Shown here one piece after another: positions 16,250-25,178 of a stretch of 63,271 bases of DNA. The position numbers were made by a program, and so were the translations under genes. Source of the stretch: Oscillospiraceae bacterium (GTDB taxonomy: Bacteria > Bacillota > Clostridia > Oscillospirales > UBA929); NCBI GenBank assembly GCA_009780275.1, contig WRAI01000009.1, forward strand, positions 1 through 63,271. Direction: 5' to 3'. How positions within the stretch are numbered: position 1 is the stretch's first letter; each line of letters opens with the position of its first letter. The notes under the pieces were generated by a model, which saw nothing but the letters and a program-made list of their open reading frames with translations, searched no databases and was not told the DNA's origin.

Positions 16250-18044
16250 AAATGATGGCAGCGTGACGATGGGTGATTTGGCGCGGCTTTTTCCGATGAT
16301 GCCGCATCGAGCGGCAGGGTGGTTTAACAAAACGGCGCACAAGTTTTTCTTTGAATTGACCGATTTTCTTCAGCTTGATGCGGGTAATTTTGAAACTGAT
16401 GCGTTGATTGCACCTGTTAAGGCGTACAGTACGCAGTTTTTTCAAGACCGTGCAGCAGATGTGGCGCGCTTTACTTGCGAAGCCATGTATCCCATCCCTG
16501 CCGATGTTAAAATCGATTCGATGTGGCTGGGCGGTTTGACCAATGAGCAGTTTGTTCAGGCATTTAGCGATTTGCAAGGTATTTTAATCGGGGCCTATTT
16601 CGATATCGAACAGGATGCTTTTGCCTGGGGTTTCCCGAGCGCGTTTGATAAAGAGCAGCTTGCGGCGCGCGTCAGCGATGTGCTCGTTTCGCTCGGCGTT
16701 GCCTCGACGCTTGACAATCATGTCTTGATCGTTGAGGGACGGTACTTTAACCCTATGATCAAAAATCGAAAGAAAATTCCGTTGGTCATTGCCGGGTTGG
16801 AGAGTTTGGGCTTGGCGTTCGAAGGATATAGCGCTAAATCGGAAACATTTCGCGTGTCCTATCCGGACAACCCGTATGTGATGGATGTGCTAAAAACTTA
16901 CGGCCGACGGTATGAACAACATTTTTGCCGGCGGTGCGCCGGATGTGAGCGCAAGGAGGGCGCTTGCCCGCGGCAAAGCATGTTGCGCAGCCATTTGTTT
17001 TCCTACCGCCATTTTGAGGATGCAGCGACACAGGCATACGAAACGGAATTTCTCATCGAAGCCGACACGCTGGGTGACGAAGCGCGTGATATCGTCTTAT
17101 GGCTGCGTGAAAATGCATCCAGCTATGGGCTTCAGCTCAATCCGCATCGAATCTCTTGCGGCCAATTGATTTCGTTTAAGGATATCAAATCAAAGAAATG
17201 TTGTGACCGAGATAAATGCGTTTTATTTGGCAATAAAAACGACGAGTACAGCGACAAACATGTGGCACTGACAGTCAAGCTCAACAAAGTATTTGATGCC
17301 GAGCCCCAAAAAGTCAAAGCGTTGGTCAAGCGTTTCCCGCAGGCGTTTGCCTCATTTGACGATCCCGATTCAACCGAAACTTGTTGTCACAACAGAGAGT
17401 GCGGTGGACGGTTATATTATAAGATTGACGGCAAACAGCGGTATCGTTGCGGACGTTCTTTCGTATTCAAAAACCCGACGCTTGACGATGTCAAAGCTGT
17501 GTTGGCGTTGACTGTCCTTGAGCGTAATTTGCCCGAAATTAAGCCGAAAATTGAAGATATCATTCAAGAGAAATTGAGTATTAAGCAACAGCAGCAGGTG
17601 TTGGGCCTTGTCACGTATACGCAGACGCTGAAACGGTCGTTGAGCAGCGCGGGGCGCAATCGTTGGTCGGCGCAATATAAGGGTAAGCGTTTGTTTACCA
17701 TGAGTGTGCGAAACGGCGAATGGTTTTTGCGTCCCGAGATTAAGTTCGATGACGCGTTTTTCGCCTATATCGAGCGCGAGGGATTGCAGTCGGCGCTTTG
17801 GGACAACATGTGCCGCTGTTACGGCTGCGACTGCGGCAGAGAAAACTGCAGCAACATGGTGACGCTCACCGTGCTCGGCAAAGTGCTTGACAATGTCTGC
17901 AACAATAAGATCATTTTCCACAACCCCGGCGCCGAAGCGCTGGCGTTCTTTAAAGCTGTGATGTTCTATCGGATGGAGACATTGCGAACGGGCGATGAAA
18001 AATGGATATGGTGGGAAAATTCAGAGAGCAACAGCAAGAAATAG
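16218..18044 (+). CDS. Unrecognised cysteine-rich protein (about 630 aa if repaired)
   Basis: I do not recognise a family. The frame encodes 608 residues from a TTG at 16218 with no ribosome-binding site; the real start is likely 16139 in another frame. The N-terminal part (VTMGDLARLFPMMPHRAAGW) looks like a winged-helix. Four cysteine clusters follow: CRRCAGCERKEGACP near residue 235, CCDRDKC near 330, CCHNRECGGRLYYKI with a later RYRCG near 395, and CRCYGCDCGRENC near 535. These suggest several zinc or Fe-S sites. A helical stretch with KQQQQVLG precedes the last cluster. No signal peptide or membrane span. It stands alone between the surface-polymer operon and liv. Confidence 0.7.
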   Translation: MAEQLNAIIAENDGSVTMGDLARLFPMMPHRAAGWFNKTAHKFFFELTDFLQLDAGNFETDALIAPVKAYSTQFFQDRAADVARFTCEAMYPIPADVKIDSMWLGGLTNEQFVQAFSDLQGILIGAYFDIEQDAFAWGFPSAFDKEQLAARVSDVLVSLGVASTLDNHVLIVEGRYFNPMIKNRKKIPLVIAGLESLGLAFEGYSAKSETFRVSYPDNPYVMDVLKTYGRRYEQHFCRRCAGCERKEGACPRQSMLRSHLFSYRHFEDAATQAYETEFLIEADTLGDEARDIVLWLRENASSYGLQLNPHRISCGQLISFKDIKSKKCCDRDKCVLFGNKNDEYSDKHVALTVKLNKVFDAEPQKVKALVKRFPQAFASFDDPDSTETCCHNRECGGRLYYKIDGKQRYRCGRSFVFKNPTLDDVKAVLALTVLERNLPEIKPKIEDIIQEKLSIKQQQQVLGLVTYTQTLKRSLSSAGRNRWSAQYKGKRLFTMSVRNGEWFLRPEIKFDDAFFAYIEREGLQSALWDNMCRCYGCDCGRENCSNMVTLTVLGKVLDNVCNNKIIFHNPGAEALAFFKAVMFYRMETLRTGDEKWIWWENSESNSKK

Positions 18045-18063
18045 CCGGTGCAAACGACCTCCC

Positions 18064-18092
18064 TTGACATTTTTCAACGTAAGGGCTATAAT
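18064..18092 (+). promoter_or_regulatory. Consensus promoter of the liv operon
   Basis: TTGACA (18064-18069), 17-base spacer, TATAAT (18087-18092): a perfect sigma-A consensus, about 50 bp upstream of livJ. Confidence 0.85.
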
Positions 18093-18142
18093 AATGGCTT
18101 AGTCGGCTGTCATGCCGCAAAAAATGATTATGGGAGGAAACA

Positions 18143-19327
18143 ATGATGAAACGCAAAATTTTGGCTTTGGCGCTGGCCGCCGCAATGCTGGCCGCTTTGC
18201 TCGCAGGCTGCGCAGGGGGAACGGCAGTCAACACGCGGGAAGAGGTGACCATTGGTATTTTGGCGCCGAAGACGGGCGATGCCTCGCAGTTTGGCGTAGC
18301 GGTGTATCAGGGCCTTACCCTTTACATCGAGCAGTTCAACGCGCAAGACAACGGTCTGCAAATCCACACAAGGCTTTTCGATGAAGAAGGACTTCCTGAG
18401 CGTGCCGTTATCGGATACAACAGCTTGGTCGACTTTGGCGTGACCGCCATTATCGGAAGCGTGACCAGCGGCCCGACGATGGCCGTGGTACCGCGCGCGT
18501 TTGAAGACGGTATGCCTATGATTACCGCAACGGCGACACACGCAAACGTAACGGTCAATGCCGAAGACGGAAGCGTGTTTACCAATATGTTCCGCGCTTG
18601 CTTCATTGATCCGTACCAGGGTGAGAAGATGGCCCTGTTTGCTGTCGAAGAATTGGGGGCGACAACAGCAGCTATCTTGTACAGCCATGAGATTGATTAT
18701 TCTGTCGGGTTGAAAAACGCGTTTGTCCAAAAGGCCGGGGAGCTCGGCTTGGAAATCGTAGCCGAAGAGCGCTTTGCCGACCAAGCCGTTGATTTCAGAG
18801 CGCAGCTGACCAACATCGCGCAAGCCAGTCCCGATGTGCTGTTTGTGCCGGCGTATTATCGCCATGTCGGCTTGATAGGGCCGCAGAGCGCCGAAGTTGG
18901 GCTTGACGACACCACTTTCCTGGGTGCTGACGGTTGGGCGACCATTGGTGACTTTATGGGGGACACAAGCAGCATCGAAGGCGCGTATTTCCTGACCGGA
19001 TTCTCGCCCGACGCGGAAGACGCGATGGTGCAGCAGTTTATCGCCGACTATACCCAACGTTGGGGCGAAGCGCCCAATATGTTCGCCGCACAGGCCTTTG
19101 ATGCCGCGATGATTTTAATTGCTGCGATTCAACGTACATTGGCCGCCGATACCGACATCGTGCCCGGCAGCGACGAGTTCAAAGCCGCGCTGATTGCGCA
19201 AATGGCTGTCACTGACCTGACCGGTGTAACGGGTCATGTTACTTTTGATGCATACAACAACCCGCAAAAAACGGCCGTTATCTTGAATATGGTTGATGGT
19301 AAAGAGACGTTCTGGGGTTACTTCTAA
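18143..19327 (+). CDS. livJ: Branched-chain amino acid ABC transporter, substrate-binding lipoprotein
   Basis: A 394-residue periplasmic-binding-protein type I lipoprotein (Peripla_BP_6/LivJ family). The signal peptide ends in lipobox LLAGC, with Cys at residue 23 as the lipid anchor. The mature domain opens TIGILAPKTGDASQFG, the usual first strand and ligand loop. It binds leucine, isoleucine, valine or related ligands outside the membrane and delivers them to LivHM. GGGAGG lies upstream; both ATG 18143 and ATG 18146 are possible, the second having better spacing. It is first in the operon, and the hairpin at 19339-19376 follows it. Confidence 0.93.
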   Translation: MMKRKILALALAAAMLAALLAGCAGGTAVNTREEVTIGILAPKTGDASQFGVAVYQGLTLYIEQFNAQDNGLQIHTRLFDEEGLPERAVIGYNSLVDFGVTAIIGSVTSGPTMAVVPRAFEDGMPMITATATHANVTVNAEDGSVFTNMFRACFIDPYQGEKMALFAVEELGATTAAILYSHEIDYSVGLKNAFVQKAGELGLEIVAEERFADQAVDFRAQLTNIAQASPDVLFVPAYYRHVGLIGPQSAEVGLDDTTFLGADGWATIGDFMGDTSSIEGAYFLTGFSPDAEDAMVQQFIADYTQRWGEAPNMFAAQAFDAAMILIAAIQRTLAADTDIVPGSDEFKAALIAQMAVTDLTGVTGHVTFDAYNNPQKTAVILNMVDGKETFWGYF

Positions 19328-19338
19328 GGATTTAGCAA

Positions 19339-19376
19339 AACACTAGGGGAAGAAAATTTTTTCTTCCCCTAGTGTT
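19339..19376 (+). terminator. Long palindromic hairpin between livJ and livH
   Basis: Arms 19339-19356 and 19359-19376 are perfectly complementary over 18 bp with a 2-base loop. It sits between the binding-protein gene and the permease genes, where a partial terminator or mRNA-stabilising structure would make livJ mRNA more abundant. Confidence 0.7.
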
Positions 19377-19407
19377 AAATCTATGTCTATGAACACGAGG
19401 TACATAC

Positions 19408-20301
19408 ATGGTATTTGTTTCTCAACTGATTAATGGGCTGCAATTGGGCTCAATTTATGCATTGGTTGCCCTGGGCTACACCATGGTATATGGTATTATT
19501 AAGCTGCTCAACTTCGCCCACGGCGATGTCATTATGGTGGGCGGTTACATTGCGCTGAACGCGCTGTCTTTTGGGTGGCATCCCGTCGTCGCGGCGTTAG
19601 CGACAGTACTGGGTTGCATGATTTTAGCCGTTGTCATGGAAAAACTGGCCTATCGGCCCATTCGCTTCGCGCCGCGGCTGTCTTTGCTGATTACCGCCAT
19701 TGGCCTGTCGATTCTTTTGCAGAACTTGGCGCAACTTATCTTTAGCGCAAGTCCTCAATTCTTCCCCACAAGAGACCTTTTTCCCTTTATAACGGATGAT
19801 ACGACGTCGCTGCAAATTGGCGAGCTGCAAATCGGCTATGTGCCGCTGATTACCATTTTGGTTTCGCTTGTGTCAATGGTGGCGCTGACCATTTTAGTGC
19901 AGAAGACAAAGCTGGGCAAAGCCATGCGCGCCGTGAGCGAAGATACCGGTGCGGCGCAACTGATGGGCATTAATGTAAACACGATCATCACCTTCACCTT
20001 CGCGATAGGCGCGGCGTTGGCGGGCATCGGCGCGCTGCTTTACGGTGCGGGCTACCCGCGGATAGAGCCGACACTTGGTGTTATGCTGGGATTAAAAGCT
20101 TTTGTTGCGGCGGTTGTGGGCGGCATCGGCTCAATCCCTGGTGCAATGATTGGCGGCTTTGCAATTGGATTGCTGGAAGTTTTAGTCAAAAGCATTGGTT
20201 GGTCGGGCTGGGTCGACGGCGCAGTTTTCTTAATTTTGATTATTGTGTTGCTCGTAAAGCCATCCGGCATTATGGGCCGCAATCTGATGGAAAAGGTATA
20301 A
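19408..20301 (+). CDS. livH: Branched-chain amino acid ABC permease LivH
   Basis: A 297-residue integral membrane permease with about eight helices. The N-terminus FVSQLINGLQLGSIYALVAL and the following GYTMVYGIIKLLNFAHGD are the LivH signature, and VGGIGSIPGAMIGGFAIGLL near the C-terminus is the coupling region that contacts the ATPases. It pairs with LivM to form the channel. GAGG lies upstream of the ATG. Four genes (H, M, G, F) follow one another with gaps or overlaps of only a few bases, so they are cotranscribed. Confidence 0.94.
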   Translation: MVFVSQLINGLQLGSIYALVALGYTMVYGIIKLLNFAHGDVIMVGGYIALNALSFGWHPVVAALATVLGCMILAVVMEKLAYRPIRFAPRLSLLITAIGLSILLQNLAQLIFSASPQFFPTRDLFPFITDDTTSLQIGELQIGYVPLITILVSLVSMVALTILVQKTKLGKAMRAVSEDTGAAQLMGINVNTIITFTFAIGAALAGIGALLYGAGYPRIEPTLGVMLGLKAFVAAVVGGIGSIPGAMIGGFAIGLLEVLVKSIGWSGWVDGAVFLILIIVLLVKPSGIMGRNLMEKV

Positions 20302-20304
20302 GCC

Positions 20305-21321
20305 ATGAATAAAGCAAATAAAGTGAAAATCCCCATGCCCGCGCGGTATGGAATCAATACGCTGTTGCTGCTCGCTTTTCTGTTGGTCGGCAACATTCTC
20401 ACCGGTGGAAATATGCTCACCGGTGTGCAGAATTCACTGCTGATTCAAGTCGGCATCTTTATTATTTTGGCCGTTTCGCTAAACGTAGCCACCGGGTATT
20501 TGGGCCAGCTGCCGCTGGGTCATGCCGGATTTATGGCTGTCGGCGCATACACAGCCGGCATCTTTTGGCGGTCGGGCATTTTGCCACAAGGTCTTGCTAC
20601 GCCGGTCGGCATTATTTTGGCCGGCTTGGTGGCCGCCGCATTCGGTGTTGTCATTGGCATCCCCGCACTGCGTTTGCGAGGCGATTATCTTGCCATCATC
20701 ACACTGGGGTTTGGTGAAATTATCCGCGTTGTCATCAACAACTTAGAAATTACCGGCGGTGCGATGGGACTGCATGGCATACCACGCAATATATCGACAT
20801 TTTTTGTCGTCTACGTCTGCGTCATCGCATCTTGTGCCGTCATTCACCTGATGATGAAAAGCCGGCACGGGCGGGCTATTTTATCCATTCGTGAAAACGA
20901 AATTGCATCCGAAAGCTGCGGCATCAATACCACGTATTACAAAGTCATGGCCTTTGCCGTTTCGGCGTTTTTCGGCGGTGTCGCCGGTGCGCTTTTCGTA
21001 GGAGACTTGGGGATGTTGATGCCGGGACAGTTTGGGTTTATGACCAGCATCAACATTTTGATGATTGTCGTATTGGGTGGAATGGGCTCGATGGCCGGCT
21101 CTGTCGTTGCGGCGGCGGTGTTGACCAGTCTGCCCATTATGATGCAATTTCTCGACCAGTATCGCATGGTCATTTATGCGCTGATGTTGGTGCTTGTCAT
21201 GATTTTTAAGCCATCGGGATTGTTGGGGTCGTATGACTTCTCACTGTCGAGGTTGTTAGAGAAAGCCATCAATCGCCTCAGAAGAGGAAAGCCGGAAAAG
21301 GAGGGTGAGCGCAATGATTAA
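20305..21321 (+). CDS. livM: Branched-chain amino acid ABC permease LivM
   Basis: A 338-residue membrane permease, partner of LivH. GYLGQLPLGHAGFMAVGAYT and RLRGDYLAIITLGFGEIIRV are the family motifs, and VLGGMGSMAGSVVAAAVLT is the cytoplasmic coupling segment. It starts three bases after the livH stop and overlaps the livG ribosome-binding site and start. A basic C-terminal tail (RLRRGKPEKEGE) is cytoplasmic. Length is typical. Confidence 0.94.
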   Translation: MNKANKVKIPMPARYGINTLLLLAFLLVGNILTGGNMLTGVQNSLLIQVGIFIILAVSLNVATGYLGQLPLGHAGFMAVGAYTAGIFWRSGILPQGLATPVGIILAGLVAAAFGVVIGIPALRLRGDYLAIITLGFGEIIRVVINNLEITGGAMGLHGIPRNISTFFVVYVCVIASCAVIHLMMKSRHGRAILSIRENEIASESCGINTTYYKVMAFAVSAFFGGVAGALFVGDLGMLMPGQFGFMTSINILMIVVLGGMGSMAGSVVAAAVLTSLPIMMQFLDQYRMVIYALMLVLVMIFKPSGLLGSYDFSLSRLLEKAINRLRRGKPEKEGERND

Positions 21322-22147
21322 ACATAACCCTGCGCTGCCGTTTCTGCCGGAGCGCGACAAAGAGCGCCGCCCTGTCTTGGAATGCGTCAATCTCGGCATT
21401 GATTTTGGCGGACTAACTGCCGTCAAAGATTTCAACATCACCATCGGAGCGACTGAGATTTGCGGTCTTATCGGTCCAAACGGTGCGGGAAAGACCACGA
21501 TCTTTAATTTGTTGACAAAGGTGTACCGTCCGACGCGTGGTTCAGTGATCCTCAACGGCAAAGACACCAAAAACATGAACACCATGCAGGCAAACAAAGC
21601 CGGACTTGCCAGAACATTTCAAAACATCCGGCTCTTCAAAGAGCTGACCGTGATGGAAAACGTGCTGGTCGGCTTACACAATGAGATGGATTACCGCCTG
21701 AGCGGCGCGTTGCTGCGATTGCCACGCTATTGGAGAGCTGAGCGTATTGCCCGGGAAAGAACGCTGGAGCTGCTGTCCATTTTTGGTATGCAGGATATGG
21801 CCGAGCACAAAGCCGGTAGTTTGCCCTACGGGTCACAGCGCCGCTTGGAAATTGTGAGAGCACTGGCGACAAATCCCGCAGTGCTGCTGTTAGACGAACC
21901 TGCCGCCGGCATGAATCCCGCCGAAACAGAAGATCTTATGCGAACCATCAAAAAAATACACGAAACATTCCAAATCGCGATTTTCTTGATTGAGCATGAT
22001 ATGCACTTGGTCATGGGTGTTTGCGAGGGCGTTGCCGTACTCAATTACGGGCAGCTGATTGCCAAAGGCACGCCGGCCGAAGTGCAAAAAGATCCCAAGG
22101 TTATTGAGGCGTACTTGGGCTCGGGAGGAGGCGAAGCGCATGCTTAA
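21314..22147 (+). CDS. livG: Branched-chain amino acid ABC ATPase LivG
   Basis: A 277-residue cytoplasmic ATPase. Walker A is GPNGAGKTT, the signature is LPYGSQRRLEIVRAL (the usual LivG variant of LSGGQ), Walker B is VLLLDEPAAGMNP, and the switch His is in FLIEHDM. The start at ATG 21314 is preferred because AAGGAGGG ends nine bases upstream; an upstream GTG at 21305 overlaps that site. The gene overlaps the end of livM by eight bases and the start of livF by eight. Confidence 0.94.
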   Translation: MIKHNPALPFLPERDKERRPVLECVNLGIDFGGLTAVKDFNITIGATEICGLIGPNGAGKTTIFNLLTKVYRPTRGSVILNGKDTKNMNTMQANKAGLARTFQNIRLFKELTVMENVLVGLHNEMDYRLSGALLRLPRYWRAERIARERTLELLSIFGMQDMAEHKAGSLPYGSQRRLEIVRALATNPAVLLLDEPAAGMNPAETEDLMRTIKKIHETFQIAIFLIEHDMHLVMGVCEGVAVLNYGQLIAKGTPAEVQKDPKVIEAYLGSGGGEAHA

Positions 22148-22841
22148 AGTCACCAATATGAATGTATATTACGGTAATATCTACGCCGTCAAAGACGTGA
22201 GTTTTGAAGTCGGCGAGGGTGAAATCGTCACTCTTATCGGTGCAAACGGTGCCGGAAAGAGCACCATTTTGCAGACCGTTTCCGGCCTGCTTAGAAGCAA
22301 GACAGGCTCAATTGAGTTCAACGGTCTCGAAATCGGCAATGCGCCGCCGCATACGCTTGTCAAACAAGGGTTGGCGCAAGTGCCCGAGGGGCGGCGTGTT
22401 TTTCTGCAAATGAGTGTGCAAGAAAATTTAGAGATGGGACACTACACGCAAGCCGGCAACACATTGCATAAGAGAATTGAGCAAGTCTATGAACGTTTCC
22501 CTCGTTTACAGGAGCGGCGGAAACAAATTGCGGGTACACTTTCAGGCGGCGAACAGCAAATGCTGGCGATGGGCAGGGCTCTGATGTCGCGTCCTAAGCT
22601 GTTAATGCTTGACGAGCCGTCGATGGGTCTCGCGCCTCTTTTGGTCGAACAAATTTTTGGCATTATACGCGAGTTGAACAATGCCGGCGTAACCATCCTG
22701 CTGGTCGAACAAAATGCCCATATGGCGCTAAATGTTGCCGACAGAGGCTATGTGCTGGAAACAGGTAAAATCGTTCTGGCTGATAATGCAAAAAGCCTGC
22801 TCGAAAACGATGCAGTGCGCAAAGCCTATTTAGGCGCATAA
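22140..22841 (+). CDS. livF: Branched-chain amino acid ABC ATPase LivF
   Basis: A 233-residue ATPase, partner of LivG. The start MLKVTNMNVYYGNIYAVKDV at 22140 is the normal LivF N-terminus, with GGAGGAGG upstream inside livG. Walker A GANGAGKST, signature LSGGEQQMLAMGRAL, Walker B LMLDEPSMGLAP and switch LLVEQNAH are all intact. It ends the operon; a strong bidirectional terminator lies 14 bp downstream. Confidence 0.94.
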   Translation: MLKVTNMNVYYGNIYAVKDVSFEVGEGEIVTLIGANGAGKSTILQTVSGLLRSKTGSIEFNGLEIGNAPPHTLVKQGLAQVPEGRRVFLQMSVQENLEMGHYTQAGNTLHKRIEQVYERFPRLQERRKQIAGTLSGGEQQMLAMGRALMSRPKLLMLDEPSMGLAPLLVEQIFGIIRELNNAGVTILLVEQNAHMALNVADRGYVLETGKIVLADNAKSLLENDAVRKAYLGA

Positions 22842-22854
22842 CCAAACAGACAGA

Positions 22855-22889
22855 AAAACTGCCGGAACCATTGCGGTTCCGGCAGTTTT
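22855..22889. terminator. Bidirectional terminator between liv and the beta-propeller gene
   Basis: Perfect 15-bp arms AAAACTGCCGGAACC (22855-22869) and its complement (22875-22889) around a 5-base loop, A-rich on one side and T-rich on the other. It can end both convergent transcripts. Confidence 0.88.
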
Positions 22890-22896
22890 ATGTGTT

Positions 22897-25164
22897 TTAA
22901 TCAAACCGTAAAAAGTCAACACTCTCAAAGCTCGTCAGCGAGAAAGAGGCAATGTGGCTGCCGGTCAGAACATAGAGGTAGTCGCCGATATACAGCCCTC
23001 TCATTTGACCCCACCAGCGTTGCCAGCCCCATTCATCGTATTCATTGTCAAATTCGATGATACCTCGCTGGAAGAAGCCGTACACATCGTCGTAGCCGTA
23101 AACAAGGTATGCGTTCTCCGATGGGAATGCAATAATGTTTCTGTCCACATCAATAAGAATGGCCTTGTGATTATATGATGACTCCGACCACCAGAAGCCG
23201 TCAAGACTCAATGTGTGTCGTTCATAAACATCCAAGAGGTTGTCGGTGTTGAACATTGACAGCTTCAAATAGCCCCACATGCCCGTCTCTTCGGCGGCAT
23301 CCCGTCCAAAACCGAACAATCGCCCGTCGCCAAACGGATGCAAGTAATCGGAGAAACCGGGTATTTTAAGTTCACTGAGGATAACAGGATTGGTCGGGTC
23401 GCTGAGATCGGCTGCGAACAGCGGATCGACATCACGGAATGTCACAAAGAAGCAAATGTCGCCCATAAATCTGACCGAGAAAACCCGCTCACCCGGTGCC
23501 AGACCCTCAACGGCGCCGATGATATTTAAGTCCATATCAAGGACATAGAGGTTGTTGGTACTGGTTTCTGTCCAGGTTTCACGGTATACTCTGTCGCGGT
23601 TTTCCCAATCGCTGAAATAATATACCCATTGGAATACGCCTTCTTCAATCTCTGTTTCATCTTCCCAATGCCAAAATGAGCCATCCCAATCACTGCGGCT
23701 AAACCGGTCTGTTGGCCCGTAATACCGTTCAGTGTTCGACCACCATTGATGGAATGTCGTAACAATTCTAAATGTGCCGTTGTATTCATCCATAGAGAAC
23801 TGATTTAAGATATTGCCGGCAATTGTCGCCGATGCTTCAGCTCTGACAATGCCGTTGTCCAGCGAAATCCGTGTGATATTTGTCATGGTATGGCTATGGC
23901 TCCACCGCGCTCTTGTCGATTCGCCATGCTCTGAATTTTCGCCCACATGCTCAGTATTTGTGATAAAAATATTGTTGTGGCTGGCATAAATATTCCAGCC
24001 AAAGCCCAGCAGCGATTGCGTGGAAATCACGTTGCCGCTGCCGCTCGTGTCAATACCCGAAATAACGGTATGCTGCACGCGGTCAAGGTTGTCGTTGAGA
24101 ATGATATCTTCCGGCGCGATGACCCGACGCTCGCCGTTTTCAATAATCTGCGGAATAAAGGTTTCAGGGCGCGCAAGGTCAGGGTCTTCCCATGACGTAT
24201 GGTTGGTTGCGAGATACAGCGTTTCGCCAATCATGCGCGAGGAGATATACGACCCGCTTTGCCCGACTTCGCCCAGCTTAACAGGGCGTTGGTTCATGTC
24301 AGACACGTCATAAATCTCGGCAATAACGGCTTGGTTTGGCCCCCAGCCCCACCAACCGCCCCGACCCCAGTCAGCAATTCTGCTTGACCCGGCGCGTGCG
24401 AGTTCATTATGGTCCACATCCCATGTACGCGACAACAAAATCAGCCGGCCGTCGGTGATATAAATTTCAAAGGTATCGCGGCCGCGATCACGGGGATTTT
24501 CAGTCTGCCGTCTGCGGTTTTGGATAACTCCTACGTTATCTTGGCGCTCAATTTGCCAAAATAACTCTAATCTGCCGTCGACGGCACTGATGATGTTGAT
24601 AAAGTTGTCCGAAACAGCATAAATATGCCGCCCGTCAGTCTTGACAATGTCGGCCTCTTGTACGCCCAGCATTTGCAGGTTTGTGTCGCTGAAATCAGGC
24701 GTTTCAGAATATGAGCTCCTGTTGCCGGTCGTGCCGGTCGCCGGGTTTTCGCGCAGGGCCGGAGCTGCCGTGTCCATGTCCTCCGCCATTACCATCTCTT
24801 CGGTGGCCGAGCGGGGCAATCCATAGACGGCCTCAGTGCTAATGTTGCTGATCAGACTGTATATCTCCTCAAAGTTGGCGGCAGCCGCGAGTTCATTGTG
24901 TTGTCCTTGCGGCAAATTTGGGTTGGGCTGTGAGCCGTTGTTTTGTGAGCTGATGACAAAGGGAATGGTCGCCACAAGCAATGCCAAGCATGCTGCTGCG
25001 GCCACTGTTCGTCTCCAAATCGGGAGGTGCAAAATGCGGCCGCCTTTCACTTGTGCGTCGACTTGTGTGCTGTCGTGATGTTCCATTTCTTTCTTGACCG
25101 CGTCAAGAGACTCTTGGCGCGGCGATTGGCCATCCATAAACTTGTTGTAATCATCTTTGAACAT
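22897..25164 (-). CDS. Membrane-anchored beta-propeller protein paired with ECF sigma factor
   Basis: A 755-residue protein with a short cytoplasmic N-terminus (MFKDDYNKFMDGQSPRQESL), one membrane helix at about residues 53-71 (TVAAAACLALLVATIPFVI) and a large outside domain of the Beta_propel family (tryptophan-rich, motifs LGVQEADIVKTDGRHIYAV and VRFMGDICFFVTFRDVDPLF). The topology resembles anti-sigma factors, and the gene follows the ECF sigma gene by 14 bp, with GGAG before its ATG. It probably senses an envelope signal and restrains the sigma factor, although the cytoplasmic part is not a recognisable zinc anti-sigma domain. Confidence 0.85.
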   Translation of the reverse strand: MFKDDYNKFMDGQSPRQESLDAVKKEMEHHDSTQVDAQVKGGRILHLPIWRRTVAAAACLALLVATIPFVISSQNNGSQPNPNLPQGQHNELAAAANFEEIYSLISNISTEAVYGLPRSATEEMVMAEDMDTAAPALRENPATGTTGNRSSYSETPDFSDTNLQMLGVQEADIVKTDGRHIYAVSDNFINIISAVDGRLELFWQIERQDNVGVIQNRRRQTENPRDRGRDTFEIYITDGRLILLSRTWDVDHNELARAGSSRIADWGRGGWWGWGPNQAVIAEIYDVSDMNQRPVKLGEVGQSGSYISSRMIGETLYLATNHTSWEDPDLARPETFIPQIIENGERRVIAPEDIILNDNLDRVQHTVISGIDTSGSGNVISTQSLLGFGWNIYASHNNIFITNTEHVGENSEHGESTRARWSHSHTMTNITRISLDNGIVRAEASATIAGNILNQFSMDEYNGTFRIVTTFHQWWSNTERYYGPTDRFSRSDWDGSFWHWEDETEIEEGVFQWVYYFSDWENRDRVYRETWTETSTNNLYVLDMDLNIIGAVEGLAPGERVFSVRFMGDICFFVTFRDVDPLFAADLSDPTNPVILSELKIPGFSDYLHPFGDGRLFGFGRDAAEETGMWGYLKLSMFNTDNLLDVYERHTLSLDGFWWSESSYNHKAILIDVDRNIIAFPSENAYLVYGYDDVYGFFQRGIIEFDNEYDEWGWQRWWGQMRGLYIGDYLYVLTGSHIASFSLTSFESVDFLRFD

Positions 25165-25178
25165 GTCAATTTCTCCTT

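Noticed and set aside
18128..19057. 309-codon frame antisense to livJ
   Set aside because: Shadow of a well-supported gene with biased third positions.
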